NCBI GenBank assembly: GCA_946415335.1
Contig: CAMKSB010000002.1
Span: forward strand, 1 to 44,246
Direction of reading: 5' to 3'
Source: an uncultured Clostridia bacterium
GTDB lineage: Bacteria; Bacillota; Clostridia; Oscillospirales; Acutalibacteraceae
Length of the DNA stretch: 44,246 nt
The notes under the pieces are model-generated. The model made no database searches. It was given only the letters and a program-made list of their open reading frames with translations, and was not told where the DNA came from. This document shows positions 1-9,500 of the stretch, in pieces. Every line of letters starts with the position of its first letter. Positions within the stretch are counted from its first letter, which is position 1. The translations under genes were made by a program, and so were the position numbers.

Positions 1-370
1 CCTCGCTGAAATATTCAAAGTTTCTGCCGCACAAGGGATTGCGCTTGATATTCACGCCGGGGCCGAGCAGCGTATGCACGCCGTAATAGCGGCATTCGCG
101 CGCGATCGCCTCCCCTATCCGGCGCGTAACAGCTGGATCCCAGCTTGAAGCTGTCGCCGCCGCTGTGGGAAATGCGGTTGCAGGCTCCGCCGTGCCAACA
201 CCGCTGTCCGCGTCGCCGATCTGCTTACGCAGCCCGTGCGGTCCGTCCGCCATACACAGACCGGGGATGTCAAGCCGCGGGATCGGATTCGTATACATAT
301 AGTCCGTACCCGAAACGAGCGCCGCCTTTTCCTCCACCGTCATTTCCGTGATAAGTTTTTCGATATCCAT
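1..370 (-). CDS. Glycoside hydrolase family 3 (beta-glucosidase-like), N-terminal part, truncated by window edge
   Basis: Own reverse-strand translation from ATG at 370: [50 protein letters not shown]...[23 protein letters not shown]; GH3 N-terminal motifs ([32 protein letters not shown]-like). Absent from ORF track because it runs off the window. Confidence 0.9.
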   Translation of the reverse strand, partial: [123 protein letters not shown]

Positions 371-439
371 CGTATTCCCCTGCCAGTCTTTTTTCTCTGT
401 TAATGATAACATGGTTTCCGTTCATCTGTCAACACAAAA

Positions 440-467
440 CCCCGGCAAGCCGCTTGACTTGCCGGGG
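440..467. terminator. Rho-independent terminator (probably for the minus-strand lipoprotein gene)
   Basis: Perfect 10-bp inverted repeat CCCCGGCAAG / CTTGCCGGGG, T/A tracts on both sides. Confidence 0.75.
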
Positions 468-482
468 TATTTTCATAGCTGA

Positions 483-1907
483 TCAATCCGGTTTTGCCGG
501 AGGTTCTCCTTCGGGCTTGCCGCCGTCATGACCGCCGGAGGAAGAAGATACCTGTATCTCAATGGCTTCGCCCTGAGAAGCGGTTCCTTCGGTGTACTCC
601 TTGCCGTCGACATAGAGCTTGTGACCGTTGAGCTGAATGGCGCCTGCATCGCAGGTGAGCGAGGAAATGTAGGAATCCGCTGTCAGCGACCAGGTTGAGC
701 CGCTTTCGATCTCGACGTAGACGCTGCCCTGCGCGCCGTCGGGATCAATCGCGCCGGTGAAAGATGAATTGCTTTTGAGATAGAGATTGAGCGTGGAAAT
801 GCTGTCGACCAGCATATCGCCTTTGATGGTCTGGTTCTCCGCCGTCAACTTTACCTGACCGCCGTTTGAACCTTCCTTGCCCCAGCCTGCCGCCGCTGCT
901 CTGAGGAATACGCCGTCGCTCTCGTTGGTAATCGAGGCGTTGTTCAGGCTGATTTCCGTGGCGGTGTTGTTGACAAAGAAAACGTCGCCGTTCTTGTTGA
1001 CAAGGCTGCCGCCGTTCATGGTGAAGCCCGAAAGTCCCTGCGCCGCGTCGCCTGACATGGACTGATAGATCATGACCCCCTGATAAAAGCCGGATTTATC
1101 GCTGTTCTTCTGGTTGTTGTCGGCTGTCAGACTGACGTTGTTGAGCGTGACGGAGTTTTTGCCTTCGACGACAACGCCCTGAGAAGCCGTGGAAACCATC
1201 TCCGCGTCGCTGACGGTGATATCGGCAGTGGAATAGATCACCGGAGAGCCCTTGCCGCTTGTCGTGTAATAGCCGCCGCTGACGTTGACGGTGCCGCCGC
1301 CTCTGTCGGAACGGATCGCCGCCGAGGAATTGCCGGAGGTCTCAATGGTGAGATTATTGGCGTTCATCGTACCACCGCCGGTCGTCATCAGTCCTCCGGA
1401 ACAGTTGCCGGTGGTGTTGATGTACGAATCGGAAATGTTGACGGTCGTTCCCTCGCCGTAGCTGAATACGCCGTTGGCATGGGTGCCGTCCGTCTTGACG
1501 ACGAGATCGCTGAGATCGAGCGTACCGCCGTTGGTGGCAAATATCGCGGCGTTTTCGCCGTAGAAGTCGGCTTCATCGCCGTCCGCTTCGCCGGTTTTTG
1601 TCACAAGGACATGGCTGTAAGCGGCGCTTTCGCCGTCGGCGGTAATGGCGTGCCCGCCGTCCTCCGCGTTGGAGACGGTTTCACTGACAGTGATATCTCC
1701 TTCCGAAAGCCGTTTGGCGCCGGAGGTCGTCGTCAGCTGCGCCGTTGTGCTCTGAGCGGTAGTGGCTTCGCTCTCCGTTGCCTGAGAAACAGCGGATGAA
1801 ACGAAGGAAGCCGCCTGATTGCCGCAACCGCTGACTGCGATCCCTGTCGCAACGGCTGTGAGCAGGGATATGAGGATTAGATACGATTTGTGGATTTTGA
1901 ATTTCAT
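483..1907 (-). CDS. Secreted lipoprotein with Gly/Ser/Thr/Asn-rich beta-helix-like repeats
   Basis: Start chosen at MKFKIHKSY (strong RBS AAGGAGG); signal peptide plus lipobox VSGC; repetitive G-T-V-N-[IV]-S type strands typical of right-handed beta-helix proteins. Confidence 0.75.
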   Translation of the reverse strand: MKFKIHKSYLILISLLTAVATGIAVSGCGNQAASFVSSAVSQATESEATTAQSTTAQLTTTSGAKRLSEGDITVSETVSNAEDGGHAITADGESAAYSHVLVTKTGEADGDEADFYGENAAIFATNGGTLDLSDLVVKTDGTHANGVFSYGEGTTVNISDSYINTTGNCSGGLMTTGGGTMNANNLTIETSGNSSAAIRSDRGGGTVNVSGGYYTTSGKGSPVIYSTADITVSDAEMVSTASQGVVVEGKNSVTLNNVSLTADNNQKNSDKSGFYQGVMIYQSMSGDAAQGLSGFTMNGGSLVNKNGDVFFVNNTATEISLNNASITNESDGVFLRAAAAGWGKEGSNGGQVKLTAENQTIKGDMLVDSISTLNLYLKSNSSFTGAIDPDGAQGSVYVEIESGSTWSLTADSYISSLTCDAGAIQLNGHKLYVDGKEYTEGTASQGEAIEIQVSSSSGGHDGGKPEGEPPAKPD

Positions 1908-1970
1908 AACGAATACCTCCTTGTTTGGATTTGCCTGTATTGTAGCGCGCAAAGATTAAAAAATGCTGAA

Positions 1971-2004
1971 AAAAGCGCGGCAGTCTTACAACTGCTGCGC
2001 TTTT
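1971..2004. terminator. Rho-independent terminator downstream of the nucleoside hydrolase operon
   Basis: AAAAGCGCGGCAGT-cttaca-ACTGCTGCGCTTTT stem with one wobble, flanked by T-run. Confidence 0.7.
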
Positions 2005-2006
2005 TT

Positions 2007-2225
2007 TCAGCTGCGTCTGGTCAGTGTGAATTGAAGTCCGTCGTCGGAAAACTGCGGCGCGTAGCCCTTTGGCTGCAAATACGCCGTGATAAACGCTTGA
2101 ATCTCACTGTCCGTCCGCTCCATTGTGAAAAACGGCTTTGGACACACGTCGTGATAATGCAGATCGACGCCGTGCTTTTCCGTGAGCGCTTGTTTGAATT
2201 GGATGATATCCGAAATATTAAACAT
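2007..2225 (-). CDS. Small conserved-looking protein of unknown function (about 72 aa)
   Basis: MFNISDIIQFKQALTEKHGVDLHYHDVCPKPFFTMERTDSEIQAFITAYLQPKGYAPQFSDDGLQFTLTRRS; RBS GGGAGG before the internal ATG at 2225; lies directly after the nucleoside hydrolase gene. Confidence 0.6.
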   Translation of the reverse strand: MFNISDIIQFKQALTEKHGVDLHYHDVCPKPFFTMERTDSEIQAFITAYLQPKGYAPQFSDDGLQFTLTRRS

Positions 2226-2244
2226 TGATTTTTCCTCCCTTTTA

Positions 2245-3336
2245 TTAGATCGCTTCGAGATACGTGTTGAAATAGGCGCTTTTATTGACTTCCGACACCA
2301 GAACGACATGATACTCAAAATCATTTTTTATCATATCATAGGTGAAGCCTTCCTTATAAAAAATGACCTGCGAATAGGCTTCTGAATGATCGGTGATGCA
2401 GCTTGCGTGCGTATTGATCGTTTTCCGGACAAATCCGGGATACAGCACGCACATCATAGCCAGCGCGTCACAGTTCATGACGGACTCGCTGCCGTTTTTC
2501 TTATAGAATTCGCGGATTTTTCCGAAGGACTTCGCGACAAATCTGCCTGTTTCATTCAGCGCTTCCAGCTGCACAAACTGCTCGTCCGTCCACTGCGCGT
2601 CGCCGTCGCACATATCCAGTCCGATCACGGTGATCGGCAGCCCGGAATCGAGCATGATCTTAAAAGCTTCGGCGTCGGCATAAACATTGAATTCCGCAAC
2701 GGGAGAAGCATTGCCCGCTCCGAGTCCCGCCGTTCCCATCGTCCAGATACGCTTGACCTTTTTCATCTCGTCAGGCGCTTTTTTGATCGCTTTGGCGATA
2801 TTGGTGGAAGGTCCGAGCGAGATCAGCTCCACTTCGTTCGGATTGTTCTTGACCGTGTCGATGATAAAATCCACCGCGCCGCCTTCCGCCGCCTGCTTTT
2901 TCGGGTGGATCAGATCAGCGTCGCCCATACCGTCGTTGCCGAATACGCTGTTGGCATATTTTAATTCTCCGGTAAAGGTGTCTGCAGAGCCCTTATAGAC
3001 CGGCGCGTCGCAGCCGGCGAGCTCCAGTGCCGCCAGCGCGTTTTTGCTGCTTTGTTCCAGATCGACGTTGCCGACCAGCACCGTCACGCCAAGGATCTCC
3101 ACATTTTTCTGTTTTGCCGCCAGTATCAGCGCCGACGCGTCGTCGGCGCCTGTGTCGGAGTCGATAATGATTTTTCTCGGTTCGGTTGAAGCCGCTTCGG
3201 TTACTTTTGCCGTTGTCGGCGCATCGGTCGTGCTTTGCTGTTTTTCAGGCTGACTGCCGCAGGCGCAAACAGAAACGCAGACAGCAGCTGACAGCGCGGC
3301 GGTCAACAATAGTTTGATCGAGTTTTTCAGATTCAC
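2245..3336 (-). CDS. Inosine/uridine-preferring nucleoside hydrolase family lipoprotein
   Basis: Hallmark IIIDSDTGADDASALILAAK motif; N-terminal signal peptide with lipobox (VCAC). GTG start at 3336 preferred (RBS AAGGATG); the ORF extends to 3414. Confidence 0.85.
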   Translation of the reverse strand: MNLKNSIKLLLTAALSAAVCVSVCACGSQPEKQQSTTDAPTTAKVTEAASTEPRKIIIDSDTGADDASALILAAKQKNVEILGVTVLVGNVDLEQSSKNALAALELAGCDAPVYKGSADTFTGELKYANSVFGNDGMGDADLIHPKKQAAEGGAVDFIIDTVKNNPNEVELISLGPSTNIAKAIKKAPDEMKKVKRIWTMGTAGLGAGNASPVAEFNVYADAEAFKIMLDSGLPITVIGLDMCDGDAQWTDEQFVQLEALNETGRFVAKSFGKIREFYKKNGSESVMNCDALAMMCVLYPGFVRKTINTHASCITDHSEAYSQVIFYKEGFTYDMIKNDFEYHVVLVSEVNKSAYFNTYLEAI

Positions 3337-3385
3337 AGAGATTACATCCTTTATTTTCAATTTATGACAGCGAAATATTATTCTC

Positions 3386-3414
3386 ATTATATCATATACC
3401 TTACCGCAGCACAA
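3386..3414 (-). promoter_or_regulatory. Candidate sigma-A promoter for the nucleoside hydrolase gene
   Basis: Minus strand TTGTGC-N17-TATAAT. Confidence 0.45.
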
Positions 3415-3466
3415 GACTTGTCCATGCTTTTTGGGAGTCTAAAGTATATAAAAATCCAAATATCTA

Positions 3467-3495
3467 TTGATAAATTTTGCAAAATAAGCTATTAT
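3467..3495 (+). promoter_or_regulatory. Candidate sigma-A promoter for the NRPS operon
   Basis: TTGATA-N17-TATTAT, followed by RBS AAAGGAGA and ATG at 3540. Confidence 0.6.
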
Positions 3496-3539
3496 ATGTA
3501 AGTGGAATCATTAAAAAACTAACATAAAGGAGACAGTAT

Positions 3540-6500
3540 ATGCAGAATTTTGTTGAACGTTTTGCACAGATGGCTGCCATGCATCCGGAAAAGACGGCGC
3601 TCGTCTGGCAAGGACAGACGATGACCTACGCCGGACTTGAAAACCTGAGTGCAAAAATCGCGTCAAGATTGCTGAGAAAAGGCGCGAAAAGGGAAAAGAT
3701 CTATCCCATCGTGCTGGAACGCGGCTTCTTGTACATTGCTTCCATGCTCGGCATCCTGCGAGCAGGAGCCGCTTATTCTCCGCTTTCCACCGAATACCCA
3801 AAGGACAGAGTCGCGTATATCATCAAGGACAGCGGCGCTGATTTTGCCGTCGACGAGGCGTTTCTTGAAGGTATTGAAAACGAAAAGATCCTCTCGGAGT
3901 TTCCCGAGATCCGCATGGAGGACGCGGCGATCGCTATTTATACCTCCGGCTCTACCGGCAACCCAAAGGGTATTATCCACGACCATTTTTCGTTTACCAA
4001 CGCCATTGTCAGACAGCTTGAGATCGCCGCCGGATTTGACGATATCGAGCTGAGCGTTACCCCCTTCAATTTTGCGATCTCCACTCACGATATCCTGACG
4101 CCCTTGTGGGCTGGCGCTGAGATCCATATCCTCACCGAAGCGCAGCGCAAGGATATCCTGTTTATTGACGAATACATCGACAAGCACCATATCACCGCCT
4201 CGGTCATCAGTCCCCAGTTGCTCAAGCAGCTGCCCGTCAGGGATAGCAGCCTGAAACTCATCAACAGCGGCGGCGAGCGTATCAGCGGCATTTACAGCCC
4301 CTATGCCCGCATCAAGAACGCTTACGGACTGAGCGAACTGCTGAGTATCGCGATGACCTTTGAACTTGACAAGGCGTATGACAACACGCCCATCGGCAGA
4401 CCGCTTTCGGGCTTCAAAGCGTATCTGCTGGACGAAAACGGCAAACAGGTTCCCGACGGCGAGGAAGGCGAGCTGTGTATCGCCGGCACCATGGCGAGAG
4501 GATATATCAACCTGCCGGAGCTGACCGCCGAGGTATTTGCCGAAAACCCGTATTCCGTTGACGAGACGGACAAACGCCTGCTTCACACCAAGGATATCTG
4601 CAAAAAGCTGCCCGACGGCAGCATCGTCTATGTCAACCGCAAGGACTGGATGGTCAAGATCAACGGTCAGCGCGTCGAGATGGGTGAGGTCGAGGTTCAG
4701 CTCGGAAAAATCGAGAGCATCAAGACCGCCGTCGTCAAGGCGTTTACCGACGATAACGGTCAGACCTATATCTGCGGCTACTTCACTGCCGACAGACAAC
4801 TCAGCGACGCGGACATCCGCCGTTCGCTGCAGAAAAAATTCCCGCCGTATATGATCCCGCGCTTTTTGGTACAGATCGACGAGTTTCCGCTCACACCGAA
4901 CGGCAAACTCGACCGCAAGGCGCTCAAGGAACCGAGCGCGTCTGATTTCCAGAGCGAATACATCGCGCCGGAAACCGACAGGGAAAAACAGGTTTGCGCC
5001 GCTTTTGAAAAACTGCTGAACGTTGACAAGGTCGGCGTAAACGACGATTTCTTTGCGCTCGGCGGCGATTCCATCAAGGTCGTCATGCTGCAGGAGGAGC
5101 TGGAGGATTTCCGCCTGTCTTCCTCACAGATTTTCTCACTGAGAACCCCCAAGGCGATCGCCGAGAATGCCGGCGGCGATGAACAGATCGCCTTTGTGTT
5201 TGAGGAAAAATCCGCCTATCCGATGACGGACGCGCAGCTGGGCATTTATCTTGCGAACATGCAGGAACCGCAAAGCCTGGAATACAATAATCCGGCATCC
5301 ATGTTCTTCCCGGCTGAAATGCGCGTTGACGCCGAGAAACTCGCGGATGCCGTCAAAAAGACCGCCGAAATGTATCCGTTCCTGAAGGTATGCGCCAAGG
5401 TGATCGACGGCGTTCCCTGCGTCTGTCCTGTCAAGGATATGGCGGTTCGCGTGGATATGGAGTCCACTGACGAAACCGACAGAGAAAAACTCTGCGCCGG
5501 CTTTGTGAAGCCTTTCGATTTTGAGAACGGACCGCTGTTCCGCTTCAAGATCTTCATCACGCCCGACGGACTCTACTTCTTCAACGACGTACACCACCTG
5601 ATCACCGACGGTACCTCTACCTCGGTCTTTATCCAAAATCTCGCAAAAATCTATGCCGGTATTTCGCCCGACGAGGAAGACGTCAACGGCTTCATGCTCT
5701 CCGACTATGAGCAGAAGCTCAAGGAAAGCGCGCGCTATGCAGAATGCCGTGAATTCTATGACAAAATGCTCGCCGGCGTGGAGACCGATTCCAATATCAT
5801 TCCCGATCAGATCGACGATCCGCCCAAAAAGACAGGCGCCCAGCTTGTCCTGAGTCTGAAAGACTATCTGGACGCTTCCGGGGTCGCCGAGATATGCAAA
5901 CAACGCAAGATCACCGAAAACTCCCTGTTCCTCGGCGCGTTTGCCTATGCGCTCGCCAAGCAGGGCGGTCAGGAGCAGGCGCTGTTCTGCACCGTTGAAA
6001 ACGGCAGACATCTCCCCGAACTGAGAAACACCTACGGTATGCTTGTCCACACCCTGCCCTTCTGCGTCGATATCGACGAAACGGCGGCGGTAAGCGACTA
6101 TCTGTCCGGCGTGCAGGAAAGGTTGTTTGACTGCCTGAACCACGACCTTGTTTCAATCGTCCAGCTTGCGAACGAGTACGAGGTCAATTCCGATATCATC
6201 TTCGTTTATCAGGGAGAAATGCTCAACGGCACCGAATTTGACGGTAAGTTTATCCCCTACCATATCCATAAGTCCGGCGACGCGATGTCAAAACTCTCGC
6301 TCGACGTGCTGAAACGCGAGGACGATTACACGCTTTCCTTTGAATACCGCACCGATCTGTACCTTGCGGAAACGATGGAAAACTTTGCTCAGCTTTACAT
6401 CAACATTATCAAGGGAATGCTTTTCTGCGAACGCCTGAACGAGCTTGTTTTCTGCGGTGAGCGTGAAAAGGCGTTTTACCGCGCCGCCAACGACAACGCG

Positions 6501-9500
6501 CTGACATTTGACCGTTCGCTCACCATGGTCGATCTGTTCAGAAAGCAGGCGGCTCTGCATCCCGACCGCGTTGCCATCGGCTTTAAGGACAAAAAGCTGA
6601 CCTATGCGGAACTCGACCGCTATTCCGAGAACCTCGCCGCGGTGCTCGCTTCACACGGCGTTACGCGCGAAGTGCCTGTCGGCATCATGGTGAAGCGCTG
6701 CGAGCTCTTCCCCATCTGCACGCTCGCCGTGCTCAAGGCAGGCGGCGGCTGTCAGCCACTCGACAGCAATTATCCACAGGACAGACTGATGTACATGCTG
6801 GAGGATTCAAAGGCGCCGGTCGTCATCGCCGACGACGAATTGGCGCCGGTGATCGACGGCTACAGCGGCGTGATCCTCTCGGCTAATTCCATCTATGACC
6901 TGCCCGAAAACAAGGACGTCACCCTCACACCGCCTGTTGCAGACTCGCTGTTCGCGCTGATCTACACCTCCGGCTCCACCGGAAAGCCGAAGGGCTGTAT
7001 GCTAGAGCACCGCAACCTTGTCAATTTCTGTCTCGCATTCAACGAAAAGTTCCAAGTGACGGAAAACGACCATTTTGCGGCTTACGGAGCATTCGGCTTC
7101 GACGCTTCCATGCAGGATCTCTATCCGGCTCTCACGGCAGGCGCTTCGGTATATATCGTACCCGAGGAAACGCGTCTTGACCTGGTGGGGCTCAACGAAT
7201 TTGTGATCGGCAATCAGATCACCATGATGGACTGCACCACCCAGCTGGGACGGCAGTATATCACCGCCTATCCCGACAGTCCGTATATGAGAACCTTTAC
7301 CGTCGGCGGCGAAAAGCTGGTGCCCTGCGCTCCGCCGAATTTCAGCTTTGTCAACACCTACGGCCCCACCGAATGTACGATCTATGTGACCGATTATGAA
7401 ATAGATAAGGAATACGCGTCGGTGCCGATCGGAAAATCCTTCGGCAACTGCGATATCTATATTGTCGACAAGCAAAACCGCCTGCTCCCTGCCGGCGCCG
7501 TCGGCGAGCTTGTCATCTGCGGCTATCCTGTCACGCGCGGTTATTTGAACCGTCCCGATCTGACAGATGAAAAGTTTATTCCCAACCCCTTCTTCGATAT
7601 GGAAGGCTACGAGAGAATGTATCTCACGGGCGACGTGTGCCGTTATCTTTCCGACGGCAATATCCAGTTCGTCGGCAGACGCGACGAACAGGTGAAGATC
7701 CGCGGCTTCCGAATTGAGCTGACAGAGATCGAACGCCGTATCCGTGAATTTGAGACCGTCAGCGACGCGAGTGTAATCGCAAAAGATCTGCCCGGCGGCG
7801 GCAAGGCGGTCGTCGCCTATGTCGTCTCCGATACGACGGTCGACGTGCCGGCGCTCAACGCATTTATCGCCGACGAACTCCCGAAGTATATGGTACCTTC
7901 GGTGACGATGCAGATCGACAAGATCCCGCTCAATCCGAACGGCAAGGTCGACAAGCGCAAGCTGCCGGAGCCTGCTTTCCAGAACGACGAGAACGGCGAA
8001 GGTACGCGCGCGCTCAATACGCTGGAAGAACAGCTCTGCGCCATGGTCAGCGAGATCACGGGCTTTGAGAGCAGAAGCGTCACGGACAGTCTGGTGTCAC
8101 TCGGACTCACCTCGCTCACCACCATCATGTTCTCCGCCAAGCTGTACGAGCGCTTTGGACTGAAAGCCGGCGTGACCGAGCTGATGGACGACGACTGTAC
8201 GCTGCTCACGGTGGAAAACAGCATTATCGAGCATCTGCTCAGCGGCAAAATAACAACGGAAACCGAAAGCGCCGCGGCGGATATCAACAACATTGCTCTC
8301 TGTGCGGAACAGCTCGGCGTTTACTACGACAGCGTCAAGCGCCCCGACGCGCTGATTTATAACATTCCGATGAAATACACGCTGTCAAAGCGTGTGGATG
8401 TGGACAGACTCAAAAAAGCGCTGGAACAGATCATTGAAGCGAACCCGGTTCTGACCTCGGTCGTCGTCCTAGACGGCAAGGAGATCGTACAGCGCCAGAT
8501 GGAAGGCTTCGTCTGCGATATCCCCGTCCTGACAATGCGTTCGTCGGAGGTTGCCGAAGAGGAAGCAGAATTTGTCAGGCCCTTCAATCTTTCGCGCGGA
8601 CCGCTCTTCCGCTGCGAGATCATCAGCACCGAAAAGAACGTGCTGCTGCTCTTTGACGCGCACCACATCATCTTTGACGGACTTTCGCTGTCCGCGTTTA
8701 TCAATAAGCTATGCGACGTTTACACCAACAACGCCGATCCCCAAGCAGGCGAATCCTATTACAGCTACATCGCCGAGGAAGCGCAGCTGGAACAGAGCGA
8801 ACAGGGAAAGCAGTCGCTTGCCTACTATCAGAAGCTGTTTGAGGATTTTGAAAACGCTTCCGACATCTCCGGCGACCTGACCGGAAATGCCGAGGAAGGC
8901 GAACTCGGCGAAGCGCGCACCTATATAGACGAAGAAACGGTCAACGCCTTCTGCCGCGACCATTCGACCACCCCTGCCGCGCTCTTCCTTGCCGCGACAG
9001 AATACGCCGTCAGTCGCTGTACCGCCGACCGTCATGTCTATATCTCGATGATCTCCGGCGGCAGAGAGGATATCCGCTACATGGATTCCTTCGGCATGTT
9101 CGTCAAGAGCCTGCCGCTTCACGGCTATATCGACACCGACAGAACGGCGTCGGAATTTGTGAGAGACACCGCCGCCGCTATGCGCGAAGCACAGAAAAAC
9201 AGCGCCTATCCGTTCATCAAGCTGTTTGACCAATACGGCTTTACCTCAAAAATCAATTACGCCTGCCAGTTGGGCGTTGACAGCGTGGAAACGCTGGAAG
9301 GCAAGCCCGTCGCGGAAACCGTGATCACCAATCCGCTGCCTAAGTTCAGCCTTTCTATTCATATCGAGAACGGCGACAGCGGCAATATCGCGGTGAATGT
9401 GCAGTACAACACGGCGCTTTACAGTGAAAAGCTCGCATTGGCGATCGCTTCCGCCATCGCCGAAAGCACGAAATCCATCATCGGAAGTGCCGACCAAAAA

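Noticed and set aside
145-351. 68-aa plus-strand ORF near window start
   Set aside because: Antisense to the GH3 N-terminus, which has a convincing translation on the minus strand.
1479-1799. 106-aa plus-strand ORF within the lipoprotein gene
   Set aside because: Antisense shadow of repetitive beta-helix-like coding sequence.
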